Shown: in pieces, positions 11,162 through 22,862 of the stretch
Layout: each line of letters starts with the position of its first letter
Numbering within the stretch: the first letter of the stretch is position 1
Assembly: GCA_030734395.1 (NCBI GenBank)
Contig: JAUZTG010000042.1
Span: 2,835,402-2,899,401 of the forward strand
Length of the DNA stretch: 64,000 nucleotides
From: Sarocladium kiliense
Taxonomy: Eukaryota; Ascomycota; Sordariomycetes; Hypocreales; Sarocladiaceae
Direction: 5' to 3'
Made by a program: the position numbers and the translations under genes
Notes under the pieces: generated by a model
What the model saw: only the letters and a program-made list of their open reading frames with translations
The model's database searches: none
Told to the model about the DNA's origin: nothing

Positions 11162-11596
11162 TTGTTTTTGATTTTTTTTTTGTTTGCAACTTTTGATCAA
11201 TCATAGTAAATGTAAACCTCTTGACAAGATCCTGATAGAATGGTGTTGGTCGTGGTGTATTTCTTCATGGGCTGGCACACCACGTCCCTCGATTGCCCCT
11301 TTGGGTCACATCCACGTCAGGGAGCCAGCCCACTAACGTTTCCTCACTGGGCGGCTGAGCTATGAGGGCAAAGTGAGAGCACATAAAATAGCAATTACTG
11401 GAGGTCGTAAGAATGCCAGACATGTAACATCATAGCAGGAGGTGGGAAGACCGTCTGTTTCAATCTCTAAATGTGTAAGTATCGTTTCCACTAAGGTATG
11501 CTGCGAGATGAACACGCACCAACAGAACACTTCCGCATTCCTTGATTCACTTCTCGCCATAGCTCGCAAGTCGAGCAATCACACACAATCAAGAGT
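11162..11596. other. Intergenic, 3' flank of 5S copy 1 and of the NLR gene
   Basis: T-rich sequence after the 5S gene, then ordinary sequence with no supported gene. Confidence 0.4.
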
Positions 11597-14500
11597 CTAC
11601 AGCTTGGCATCAATGCCCAATTGGCAAGCCGCCCGTTGCCTGTTGAGTTCTTCCACCTCCTCCTGCTGGCCCTGCCTCTCCCGAACCCGTTTCAACGCTT
11701 CGTGCACCTCAAGCATGTCTTCGAGTTCGCTCTCAGGCAGCCTGGAAAGTTCACCAGCCAGCAACAGCCCGTGAAGTCCATCCCAAGCCTCCTGGTATTC
11801 GATCGTGGCGTCAACAAGTACCTGCTGCTTCTCCATCTCTGCGGCAAGGGCCCGCCGCCCGTTGATCATCTGGATTCTGGACCGCGTATCTATATGGTCA
11901 GGAATGAGGTCCAGTTGACGACGCGCATCATCAAATTGGCCCTGTTTGGCCAATGCTGTGCTCAGCCGGACTGCTGACAGTATTGTATTTAAGTGGTGCA
12001 CTCCGCGATGCTGCGTGTTTCCGTCGAATGTTTCCCGTAGCACCACTTCAGCCTGCCGATGGCGACCCGTCTGGAGGTAAAGCCGCCCCAGCTCCATCAT
12101 CACCACCAGCTTTGACCCTGTTACTGGTGTTTTGAGAGACTCGAACTTATCGTATGCTTTGTTCAGCTGTTCTTCCGCAAGTTCAGTGCTGTCACTTCGC
12201 ATATATACCATGCCTAGCAACAAGGCCACATCAGCGGCCATGCGCTTGTGATGCTCATCCACCTCCGGGACGGGGAATGTCTCCAGCTCAGTTGTCAAGG
12301 CAAGAAGGGAATCTATACCCCTTTGCATGTCCCCCCTGTGACAGTACAGCGTGCAAAGCTGTTTTCTACTTTCCAAAACTCGCTGGACATCTTGCTCTCC
12401 CACTGCCTGTCTTGCCACTTGCAGAGACTCTAATAATCGTTGTTCAGCTGCGACAAAGTTCCGCTGGTAGAGATGCGCTGCACCAGAGGTGTAGGCACAT
12501 CGCCAGCGGACCGTCCATGGAGCCAATTTGCCCTGGCTTTGACGAGTGTTCAGCGCCTCCTGCGCAAAGTCGATCACAATCTCCGTTTTCTTGAAAAGCC
12601 CCTGTACGTAATAAAGTGCGCCGATCTTCAGCAAACCACAGATGGATCTGAGGGAGCTCAGCCTTGCTGCTCTCAACTTGGCGTCCCTTGAGCCTGAGAC
12701 CCATTGGAAACATTTGTCTGCATGAGGCGTCCATCGTTGGAGTACCGTATAGCCCCATGTGTTCATGGCCGGCGTTTCAAGGTCAAAGATGGCGAGAGCT
12801 ATGTTGAGAGAAGCTATGCGGTCATCGCTAGAATCCAATGCCTGCATCTGCATAGCCCATGCGTGGATCACTGAATGCATGGCGTAGCTGGCCGTTTCCG
12901 CGGATGACTGCACGCTACTTGACGTGCTGGGTGCTTGCCTTTGGATCAGGCAATTATCTTGCAACAGACTCACTGCTTCAAGAAAAGCCGCCCTCTCCCG
13001 TGAGACTGCGTGTAGCCAAGGGGGTAAATCTGGCCATTCGTAGCGGCGCTTCCACTCATCGATGTCCAGTCTTTCAGGGTCTTTGTCCGCCCACTCCCCT
13101 GGCTGTCGCTTCACACCACTTAGCAAACTGTACCAGAAATCCTTGTTGTCGAAGAAGGCCCAAAGTTTCACAAGTTCATACGCATACGTTCCGTAAAGAC
13201 CGTCTCGACGAATTTGGTCCATAGAGATGGACCATGTAAGCCCCATGGCGGTGTGGTAATCACTAAGGCCCTTGCGACTCGCCAGAGCCCCGGAGACATG
13301 AGCCCATTCGCTCTCCCAAAGCTGGACATACTCGGAGATGGATACACGCCGCCTCTTGATGTAGTGGGCTGCTTGAGCAATTGCTACGGGTAGACCACCG
13401 AGTATCTCTAGCAGTCTGGTGCTTTCGCTGTTTTTGGCTGTTGGTCTGTCAGCTTCGAGTGGCAAAAGTCATGGTTACTAGTGATCACCAACTTCGAGGA
13501 TCCAGGAAGTCTGCGACTTCTCCAAACTCATCGTATGGACCATGCCAACTTTTGAAGATGCGCCGACTCATGTCTTCATCAACAAGCTCTAACATTGTGC
13601 CCCTGCTGTAGTTCTCCAGTTCCGGGCGCCTGGTCGTGATAAGTATCGCGCCATGGTCTCCCGGCATGTACTTGCTGATACTGTACGCACCCTCATCCAA
13701 CTCACTGCTCTGAGTCTCATCTAGATCAACGTTGTCGAATACTATTAGCCATTTCCGATTATGTTCTCGGGCTAGCCAGACGAGCACATCTTGAACAATT
13801 AGCTCTTCCTCAGCCTTCGTGGTGGGTTTCCCCCTGTGAATCAGCTGATCTTCTGGGATCATGCCTGCATAGTGAACGAAGCTTTGACGGACGTCAGCCT
13901 CAGTGTTGCCTTTTATCCAGTAGATTGAGGTGAAGTCGCTCTTGTGTTGTCGGCAAAACTCTGCTGCTAACTGTGTCTTTCCAATGCCGCCCATGCCCGA
14001 TAAAACGAAGATCCGGCGCCTGTCCTCGACTCCTTGAGGTGCCGGTAGAAGTGCACGACGAATCTTCTCCATCTCAGAAGGGCGCGGCACAAACTTGTCT
14101 GCCGTAAACGGAATGTTCTGGGTGTTGAAGACACTTATCACCACTATAGGGCATAGAGTTAGCGGTGAGAAGCCGACAAGTGCGGCGAATGACCCATTAC
14201 GCTTGAGTGGTGATACATACGCGATCTCCCAGCCAGCCTCCCTGCTAGAGCATCAGCACATGCCTGTGCTTTGACGCTGGTGTCTTCAGTCATAATGTAA
14301 GCCCTGGTGGCACTGGCAATACGAGACAGCTCAGCAGCCTCGTCTAGGCCTATGCCTTCAAGTCCGCGGGGGACATTGAACCGAAAGTACTGGCCCGCCT
14401 GACGCAAGTCTGACTTCCCTCTGACAAAGTCTTCGGCCGTACTCTCTGTGTCGGTGGCCACCTTCTGGAGAAGCTTGAAAATCTCTGTGAGCCTACTTCC

Positions 14501-15418
14501 GGCCTTAGGGAACTTGGGTAGCCCAGTCCCAATCGACACGAAGCAGCCAACCGATCTGCAAAGCTCATTATCTGAGAGCTCCCACACTTGCCGGGCCTGA
14601 TCCCAAACTTGATGTACTGGGTTGTTTGTTCTCAAGCCTCCATCACTGAATCTCTCCTTATTTGGACCTATCTCGACAGGGTCAAAGAACGTCTTCGCTG
14701 CAGATGTAGCCCGACATGCTTCCAGTATTTTTGTGTGGTCTATGAGGTCGTCCGACCCGTTGGTAGCATACGATTTGAGACAGACCGGCTGGCTCGTCGA
14801 GTCGCTTACTGCCGAGACAAACCTAGGCGCCAGAGTGTCAGCCTTTGAGCCCTTTATGGAACACGAGAATTGGAATCCAGCTATAGGAACGTGGAGACCC
14901 AAGTTTGCACGCCGAGTGGTATAGCAAGCCATAGATCTGAGATAATACCTCCCCACGGCGAAACGAGATGGGACTTACACTCTGCAACTAGTGTCTGGCG
15001 TCTTCAACAACTCTCCCTCTTCCATATCCGCCAGGGTAATGAGTCTTTTTATAATACTTTCAAGCTCAGCCGAGTCGAATCGTGCCTCAATACTTTGATT
15101 GAAGATGTAGGCCAGCTTTGCATACGTGCGCTGGAAGATGTGTGGTCTTCTGGGGGCCGAAAAGACGTCGGTGGAAAGCGTGATATAGGCAGCGATGCAA
15201 TCCTCGACAGACATTCGAAGTCGGCCCAGCATGATTGCAATCAGACCACCCGTGCTGGTTCCCCCTATCATGTCGAAGCATTCGCATGGCTTTGGCACTG
15301 GCTTGTCCGGGCCAGCTATCCTCTTCATGAGGTCCCGCAGGATATATAAGGTTGAGAGTCCCCGGACGCCACCGCCATCGAGGGAAAGCAAGCGCAGTCG
15401 CAGATTGTCCGAAACCAT
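11597..15418 (-). CDS. NLR-like protein: patatin phospholipase - NB-ARC - TPR
   Basis: Proposed exons are 15418-14979, 14822-14221, 14143-13493 and 13452-11597, giving about 1,182 residues. The patatin domain shows GGGVRG (oxyanion loop), GGTSTGG (nucleophile Ser) and DGGL (catalytic Asp), so both members of the catalytic dyad are present. The NB-ARC part has the P-loop GMGGIGKT, Walker B KWLIVFDNVD and the GLPVAIAQ motif. The C-terminal 500 residues are helical TPR-like repeats. This architecture belongs to fungal NLR-like STAND proteins linked to non-self recognition and programmed cell death. The first two introns are canonical. The third, only 40 nt with GTTGGT at its 5' end, is weak and may instead mark a frameshift. 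A start 29 codons upstream (15505) is possible. Confidence 0.85.
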
Positions 15419-15505
15419 GTTCTTTGTAATACAGCTGAGCTCGTTATAGAGCAAACAGTTTGGAGGCTGGAGGTGGTTCTGATACACAGCATGGAGATCG
15501 TACAA

Positions 15506-16587
15506 GGGACCGCAACTTAGTGGAAGGCCGATATACCACTTGAACGCAAACCACCCCCCGAGGGTTGCGGCTCTTACTCCCTAGATCTGGCTTGAAGCGG
15601 GGGTAGGCAGATCTGGTTCCTGTCATCTTGCCGTCGAACAAGGCAGCTGGAAAGCCCAGGGCCGCGCCCCAACTGATCAAGACACGGGATGCTCATTTAC
15701 GAGGGGTGGCTGCTGAACAACGCCCAGTTAGGCTGCGCCTTGCGCCAATCTCTCCTTGCAGCGACCTATCATACGTACGTTGGAGGTGAAAAGCTCACCG
15801 ACATGCGTTAGTGTCTCAGCCACCACTCACGCATGGCGCTGGGTGGGCAGGCTGCCTGCTACTGTGCCGTCAGCCCCGGTCGCTTCGACGCTGGTGAGTA
15901 TTGACGATGGGTTTCCACAGCCTCTTGCAACACCATTGTGTTCGGATCACCTGGATGCTCGACTATGTCTCTATTGTTAAGAGGAACCTCCCAGCTTTGA
16001 GATCTGGTGGCTATTGGTACGGCCCGGAGCCCGAAAGCCGGGATGACGACCAGGATCAATAACAGGACGTCCAAACGGTAGTTCTCAGAAAAGCCGGAAC
16101 TCGAGACGGAGTCGAATTGTTAATCCAGGATCTTGTCATGCCTTTACCGCAAGGTCTTGCACCGACGCCAGGCCTCGTGATTGTGATTTCAACTTGCTCC
16201 TCTCACTCGCTGGTAAACAGGTTACATCGTGCACAGAATTGTGGTCAGGTGCTGAAGTCGTTATGCACGAGCGGGCAAATCAGCCTACCTTGATTGACTT
16301 TAAGGCTGCACCCATTTCCCCTGCTTGGCGAATTAAGAGCACACCTTGACACCATCTCATTGTGTCTGGAGTACAATTAGTCAGTCATAAGAAACGTCAT
16401 GAGAATTACTGTCGGAAGAGCTGCAGAAATAGTCGGCTTCTATTGTTTTTTTTTTCTGTGATGCCCTTTAGCCTCCTTCGTTGCTCGGGTCTGGCTTTGA
16501 TATATTTTCGATCACCGCGATCGAAGGTGTAATCACATTGGTGAACCTGACGGTATGGCCAGGACCAGAGGAGCCCCGCAGGGGCTC
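15506..16587. other. Intergenic
   Basis: About 1 kb upstream of the NLR gene and downstream of the dioxygenase gene. Short frames are present but none has a domain or splice support. Confidence 0.4.
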
Positions 16588-18669
16588 TCAGGGTAGACAG
16601 GACCAGACTTCGTTCTCACATTCTCCTCCTCTAAGCCCGAATTCACCTTCCACAAACGACCCATGGGGTCCCAGAGCATAGACTTGAGGTAGGTCGGCTC
16701 GAGCAACCTCCTCGAACGTTGATCCATTGAGGGCGACGAGAATGCTATGCGTGCCCTCCCGATTAATCACAATGGTCAAGACGATGCCATCGTCTTCTTC
16801 TGTCGCTCCCGGCCGCTGCACAAAGACAGGTTCGCATGGACAGCTTTGGCCATCTTCTGGCTGCCATCTCTTGAAGGTACCTGTCTTCCAGTCTGACTTG
16901 GCGAGGCTCCCGAAGAAGGCTGCCTGAACAGCTTTAAACCCATCTCCTAGACGTCCGATGGGAACCATGGTGCCGGGAGAAGGACCCCCATTCCCGGCTG
17001 TGCAGTATACGTATCGATACTTGGGATCCATTGATGCGCTCTTAGCAATCCGTGGGAGTTCAGACGCCATTCCCGGAATGGCCGCAGCGATAGTAGCGCG
17101 GCCTATTTCTGAAGCGTTGGCCTTGTCGACGGCGGCGAGCTCATAACGAGTGAGCGTGCCATCCTGGTACGGCTTGGCAGGGTCGAGCACGTTGCTCAGT
17201 GTGTACTCCTTGTATGGAACAACGTCTCCATTATAGCTGCAGAGATCAACATGGACGTTAATGTTGCCGGTCTTCGGGTCCACGTAATCATAAGCATTCA
17301 CAGAGTGGAAGAACATGAAGCTGTACTTGCTGCTATACGTAGCGACACTATATCGTGACGCTTAGTTCCTAAACATGGGGTTCAATGGTGGGGGCTGCGA
17401 ACTCACTGTTTGCCGGTGATTTTGTCAAGGACAAAGAACTGCGGAGTGGCGTCCGGCTCGAAGACGAGCATGTCGGCAAGAGGCCGCGACGTATCGCTGA
17501 CATCCATATGTAGAGGCTGCACGTGGATTAGTGAACTTCATAATCGATCGAACTTATGCATCAAGGGTTCGAGGAGTACTGACGTTGCGAATGAAGACAA
17601 CAACCTTATCAGTCATAGCCAGGGAATGGACGTAACAGGGCGCGCAGGGGAGTGCTGTTTTCCATACCAACCGAGCGGGCTTGGCGAGGATGTCCAGAGC
17701 AAAAATTGAGAGTTGGCCTTGAGGGCTGATAATATAGTTGAATGTGAGTCCCCTCTTGCGGTCCTTTGGAGGATGAGCACAGATCCCAAATCCAGCCAGC
17801 TCAGGATCTATCTGAGCGTATGTCAGGATTCTCTTCGGCTCCAGAGTCTTGGCATCGCAAGTCTGAAGCATGTTGAAGTCGGTCTGGATGAGAACCTGGA
17901 GCAGGAGTAAGCAGTCTGTTTCTTCTTGAGGCTGTGACGCTAGAAATTCCCACCTCCTCTGTCTCTGGGTTTGCAGCAGCTTCAGCCTTGGTCAAGGGGT
18001 TCGCGTCGCCAGGCAAATGCATGCCCCGCCGTGGCACAACATTCACATTGGCCTCATCGGGTCCGATGAATGTACCGGGTACGAAAACGGATTGCTGGGT
18101 GTATCAACAACAAGTTCAGCAGTGAATGGGGGAAACCGAGCGTTGTATGCCAGCTTACCTGACCTCCCAGGAGCGCTGAGCACGGGTCTTGTGCCTCAAT
18201 CAAGGGTGTGTTTGGGTTTAGACCAAACGTGATAGATGATAGGTAACCTTTCTTTTTCGCATTTCTCACCATTCCGTCGTGAGTGTAACGGCTGGCATAG
18301 TAGACCTGCCCGTTGCTCATGCGAAACTTGTGGAGCATGCCCAGTCCATCGAAGAAGTGCTGAAGTACGGCCTTAGGCTTAGAACCGTCTTCGGATAGTG
18401 GAACGGTGAAGCGCCCAGCCCCAACTCTGGAATGACGGTCAAGGTGATTAGAGCTGTCGTCTCATGAAGACGCAATAATTCTGTGGGCTGACATACCTCA
18501 GGAACGTGCCTTCCAGCCATGTCGGCCACTCTCCAGCCGTCGCGCATTTTACTTCCTTGGGAGTCTCAGGAACGTCACGCAAGTAGGGCGGGAGGTATTG
18601 GAGATCGTTCTCAGGGACGAAGTAAGTGTTGAAGGGCGGGACACCCTGTTTTTCGGGAGTGGCAGCCAT
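16588..18669 (-). CDS. Carotenoid oxygenase family dioxygenase (stilbene-cleaving type)
   Basis: Six exons (18669-18497, 18426-18159, 18094-17954, 17895-17584, 17516-17407, 17347-16588) join in frame to 587 residues. The N-terminus has the family motif WLEGTFLRVGAGRF followed by HFFDGLGMLHKF. The four iron-binding histidines are readable in ICAHPP, CYVHSLAM, MFFHSVNAYD and LGPHGSF. The family uses Fe(II) and O2 to cleave a conjugated double bond. Fungal members either cleave carotenoids or, as with Neurospora CAO-1, stilbenes such as resveratrol. Which one applies cannot be decided from sequence, but neighbours for gentisate catabolism favour an aromatic substrate. It is divergent from an MFS transporter across a promoter holding TAACTCCCCG. 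Confidence 0.9.
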
Positions 18670-19343
18670 CTCAGCAACTCGGATGGAAGAATGGAACAGC
18701 CGTTTCGAGGCTCAATTGTCTCCCTGCTCAATCAATTGATTCCTGAGAATGCTGTGCCTAGTCGACTGTAGTTGGTAAAGTGTCTAAGTATATAAGTAGG
18801 TTACAAACCGGGTGGCTCGGGGGCTGACCAAATGTCGGTTAATGAGTGGTCTGTTCCTCGGTCCCTTCTATAACGTCAGCTGGTGGTGAGGAGAGCTGGA
18901 AACTAGGCGAAATCCTAAGTTCGATCCATCACGCGTGCTGCTCGCTCTCGTGGGTGTCCGGGGTTAAGAGCAGTCTCCCCGGAGGCCCCCTTCTTTTACC
19001 CCACGAATTACGACTGATCCGGGGAATGCAACCCCAGATTGCAATTCAACGGCCAGTAGTGCACCGCGGTTAGTTGATGAGATAGGCTTTCTGTTTTCCA
19101 ATAAGGATTAAACTTTCCATATGAAACCTTTCATGTGACCTTTGCTTAACTCCCCGCCTACGAGGTTCGGCAAATGTGAACGGGTTCAGACTGAAACCTG
19201 GTGCGACTACACACGGTGTAAGCATTCACAGACTTAAAGATCCCCTTACCTGTGGTAAAAAAAAACATGAGAAGCCTTTCTCTGTGCCACATCTAACACA
19301 CGATTAACAAATTATCTCGATCTGTTTCTGGGTTTCTGCCAAC
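18670..19343. other. Divergent promoter, dioxygenase / MFS transporter
   Basis: The 674-bp region serves both genes. It contains CTTAACTCCCCGCC at 19145-19158 and CCGG-containing elements TCTCCCCGGAG near 18974 and TCCGGGGAA near 19018. Such CCGG/CGG elements are typical contact sites for Zn2Cys6 regulators. Confidence 0.6.
19145..19158 (+). promoter_or_regulatory. Cluster motif site 1 (TAACTCCCCG)
   Basis: CTTAACTCCCCGCC is identical over 14 bases to the site at 22769-22782 in the next divergent promoter of the cluster. It is a proposed binding site of the pathway regulator; this is inference from recurrence only. Confidence 0.55.
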
Positions 19344-20975
19344 ATGTCGCGCTCACCTCATGTAAGTTCAGCGCCCATGTTTTCAGCGGTTGAGGACAAG
19401 TCAAGTTGCAGAAATGCCATTCACGATGCTAATGGTCGAATTCAACAGTCATGGCCGCTATGGTGGCGCATTATAATCCTGCTCAATGTTAGTTTCTACA
19501 ATTTACTGGGCAATGTTTTCGCGGCCTCGCCACCGCCAATGTTTGCCCTAATCATGCGAGAATACCAAGTCTCCTCAGAAAGCGTATCAAAGCTGCCAAC
19601 TTATACGCTGCTAGCTTTGGGTATATCGGTAAGATCTTGCGTCAGGTTTCGATGACCCTTGTGATACTGTAATTGACATTAGAATTTTCAGAATGTTCTT
19701 GCTCTGCCAGCAACATCCCTCATCGGCAAGAGATACACAATTCTGATCTCTCTGGTCTTCTTCTTGGCATTCAATCTCTGGGGTTCCGAGGCGGCTACCT
19801 TTGATGAGCTCATGGTTTCAAGAGTCCTAGGTGGCTTAGCTGCTGGTTTGATTGAGGCTCTTGGTCCCGGCATTGTTTTCGAAACTTTCCCTGAAAGCCA
19901 ATTGGCGAGAGCCATGGTAGTCTACATCTGCATGTTGGCAGGAGGGTCTTCTATTGGTCCAATTCTCTCGGGAATGGTTGCGAATAGCCTCGACAGCTGG
20001 AGATGGTTCTACCGGATTCTTTCGATTGCTATATTCTTGAATCTTGTCGCATCAATTGCGATGCTGCCCGAGACAGTCTCCGAAGAGCCGGATCTTGACC
20101 AAACACGCTCATCAGTGGTTAGCGAAAGAGAGCTTTCAGACAAGGCCTCTTGCACAAATCTGGACGGACAACTGGTCACGGAGGTTGCCGGGCCTGCCCG
20201 AGGTCCCAATCTTCCATTGAGAGAGGAGTGGATCGCCAGATCCTTTTCTCTCCGCTACGTCAAGATGGACTGGAGGATGGCACTCCGCAACTTCTACCGC
20301 CCGTTTCAGGTCTTCATTCTGCCGCAAGTGATGGTCACGACCTTGGTCTTCGGTTTAACAATCGGCTGGACTGTGCTTGTCTCCATCATCACTTCAATGA
20401 AGTATGCCCAACCGCCTCTGCTCTGGAGCCCTACTAAGATCGGGCTCATATGCATTGGCCCTCTGGTTGGACTTCTTGTTGGACTGCCCGCGGGTGGCAT
20501 GGCTGCCGACTTTCTCTTCAACCGTGCGGTGCGCCGTGGGAATGGTCCACCGAACCCTCAGACCAGACTCCCTGCAACGCTTGTCGGGGCGCTCATCAGC
20601 CCTACTGGATGTGTACTCTTGGGTTATACGCTCCAAACGCCTCAACACTGGGCACCGGTGGCTGTAAGCTGGGCTATGTTGTCCGTCGGACTCACATGCT
20701 CAGCGAACGTCTTACTTACCTATGCGGTCGACACTGCTCCCTCTCGAGCTAGTCACATTGGAACAGTAGTGAACCTGACTAAGAACTGTCTTGCCTTTGG
20801 GGTATCATATACCTCCGTTAGCTGGACTCAGAGCATGGGCTCCATGGGACAGTTTGGGTTGATGGCAGGACTATTGTGGTTCGCATATCTTCTGGTCATC
20901 CCAGTCTGGGTCTTCAGTGACAAGCTGGTATGGCAGACGGGCAAATTGTTTAATAGAGAGAATGATAATGCTTAA
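19344..20975 (+). CDS. MFS transporter, drug:H+ antiporter-like
   Basis: Two exons, 19344-19628 and 19692-20975, separated by a 63-nt GTAAGA...CAG intron, give 522 residues with 12 predicted membrane segments. A cytoplasmic N-terminus is followed by NVSFYNLLGNVFAASPPPMF. Typical MFS sections are SRVLGGLAAGLIEALGPGI, ARAMVVYICMLAGGSSIGP and SWRWFYRI. A hydrophilic central loop lies between membrane segments 6 and 7. Most likely it is plasma-membrane uptake or efflux of the aromatic substrate of the surrounding cluster. It shares a promoter with the carotenoid-oxygenase-family gene. Confidence 0.88.
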
Positions 20976-21307
20976 GGAGGGCTGGATTCCATGTTACGAT
21001 AGTTCCTAAACTAGGTGGTGCACGACCTTTCAAGTTCATAAGTCGCAAAAGGGGGATTTCAGTTCACACGCTCCAATGGTTTTATTGCATTTCATTCATA
21101 TCGCCATAATAAAAGCGCTTTATTTCAGTATGATTAAGTCCCTGAAAACTCTTGATGACCTCTATAACCCGTGGGAGTGCCGTTGTAGTCGCTTTGCTTA
21201 GCCCTGCATGGCCCAGATGCGAGAATTTTGAGCAAGGGATCGCACAGAGAGGGACAACAAATTCGAGTCTAGTCCTAAAGGGCAGTCTTGAACTATTTTT
21301 TGCAAGC
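20976..21307. other. Convergent intergenic region
   Basis: The 332-bp space holds the 3' ends of the transporter and the gentisate dioxygenase genes; no gene is seen. Confidence 0.5.
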
Positions 21308-22479
21308 CTAATTAGAAACAAGACCCTCCACATCCATATCAGCGCTGCGGTAGAACCCCAATGACCGCAACATCGGCTTGTCATCAAAGCGGTAAAGGTA
21401 CGCCGTCTGGTCTCCTTCATCGGCAAAGTGTTCATAAGAGTGCCATGCAGGAATACAGAAAGTATCTCCCTTCTTCCAAGAGTACTTTCTCTCGGCAATG
21501 ATGCTATATCCTGAACCCTCGACGACATGATAGACCGAGGAAGCTGTTTCCTGTACGCTGGGCGAGGCGCATCCAGCATTGAGCCGAGCGGCTGAGCCTC
21601 CCAATATTTTGCTAACTGTATCTCATTAGCGATCCTTTCCTGCTATAGCGCGCTGTGTCTTTCGTGTAGACGCGCTGGCATAACCCACCTTCGGAACCGT
21701 CTTCGTGCAAGTAGCTTCGGATCACATAGTCCGAAGTGTCAGCATCCAGAGCCGCCTGCATCTTCGTCCAAGAGAATACGATCGGCGACTGCGAGGTGTC
21801 AACATTCTCTGCTGGGTAACGAGGCGCAGAGTAGTGCTCGACGAAGTGGACAGGGAAGTGAGTAAAGTTCGGAAGGTCGAGGCCATCCAGCCAGATCATC
21901 GGCCCTGAGCCATCCTTGCCATGGTCGTGCCAGTTCCATGTCGGTGTTAGTATCACATCTCCCCTGTTCATCTGAATACGTCGTCCGTGAACCGCAGTAA
22001 AGCCACCGTTGCCTTCAATAATGAACCTCATAGCGAAAGCTGTGTGCCTGTGGGCTGGCGCCGTCTCGTTGGGCATAACCAGCTGAAGTCCGGCATAAAT
22101 GGTATCTGTTGTGAAAGGTGGATCTGAACATGCATAAATTTATTAGCATACCGCTTGATAGCTCCAGATATGGCACGGCTATTATCGCACCTCGAGAAGG
22201 ATTCACAAGCATCAGCACGCGTCGTTCGGCCTGCTTCTCTGTGACCAGCTCTCCAGCCTGAAGAAGACTAGGGCGAATCTTCTCATACTCCCAAACATAT
22301 GGACTACATCGGGGGTTGGGCAGGGGAGGGTTGAGGCGTGACATCTGGAGCCAGAGAGGCTTCGTGTGGTTGCTCTCAGCGATCTGAAGCATGGCTGCAG
22401 TCTCAAACTCCGCCGCCTCCGATGATAGCACGCCGTGGCCGGCCGTCGTCTGTAGTTGGATCTCTGTAGAGGATGGCAT
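21308..22479 (-). CDS. Gentisate 1,2-dioxygenase (bicupin)
   Basis: Three exons, 22479-22191, 22123-21689 and 21615-21308, give 343 residues, normal for the family. The first cupin contains PAHRHTAFAMRFIIEG, with iron-binding histidines, and GDVILTPTWNWHDHG, both highly characteristic of gentisate and 1-hydroxy-2-naphthoate dioxygenases. The second, degenerate cupin has VYHVVEGSG and KKGDTFCIPAWHSYEHF. The enzyme opens the ring of 2,5-dihydroxybenzoate between C1 and C2 to maleylpyruvate using Fe(II) and O2 in the cytosol. It is divergent from the cluster regulator over a 383-bp promoter with two copies of the shared motif. Confidence 0.93.
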
Positions 22480-22699
22480 GTTGGAAATGACGTAAAGTGT
22501 TCGATGCGCTCGAGTGTCAGAATCTTGACGAAGAGTGCTTATCGATCAGATAAGATCGTTGACGAACGGTAATTGCGACACAACACATATATCTCAGCCG
22601 CATGTTCTCAAGATAAATATTCCGTCATGAACATAATTGACGAGATCTACGTGTTTCTACGCAGCATGTCTCTCATACACAGCACAGTGGATGCTACAA

Positions 22700-22712
22700 C
22701 CGGGGAGTTAAC
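22700..22712 (-). promoter_or_regulatory. Cluster motif site 2 (TAACTCCCCG, reverse)
   Basis: Reads CCGGGGAGTTAAC on the plus strand, the inverse of sites 1, 3 and 4. It lies between the gentisate dioxygenase and regulator start codons. Confidence 0.55.
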
Positions 22713-22768
22713 GATTTCTCCGGAATAAGGTTGGTGCTACGCGTACATCAACCATGGACTCGATACCT

Positions 22769-22782
22769 CTTAACTCCCCGCC
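22769..22782 (+). promoter_or_regulatory. Cluster motif site 3 (TAACTCCCCG)
   Basis: CTTAACTCCCCGCC, the same 14 bases as site 1, about 80 bp upstream of the regulator start codon. Confidence 0.55.
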
Positions 22783-22862
22783 CTGCCAGCCCAGCACTGG
22801 CTGTTGTTTCCCACATGCCTTACACTATCACCAATTGAAGCTACAACAACCAGATTGCCGTG

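Larger units (their letters stand above)
22480..22862. other. Divergent promoter, gentisate dioxygenase / Zn2Cys6 regulator
   Basis: Contains CCGGGGAGTTAAC at 22700-22712 and CTTAACTCCCCGCC at 22769-22782, i.e. two inverted copies of one motif 57 bp apart. Between them lies TTTCTCCGGAATAAGG with a CCGG core. The arrangement would suit autoregulation by the Zn2Cys6 gene. Confidence 0.6.
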
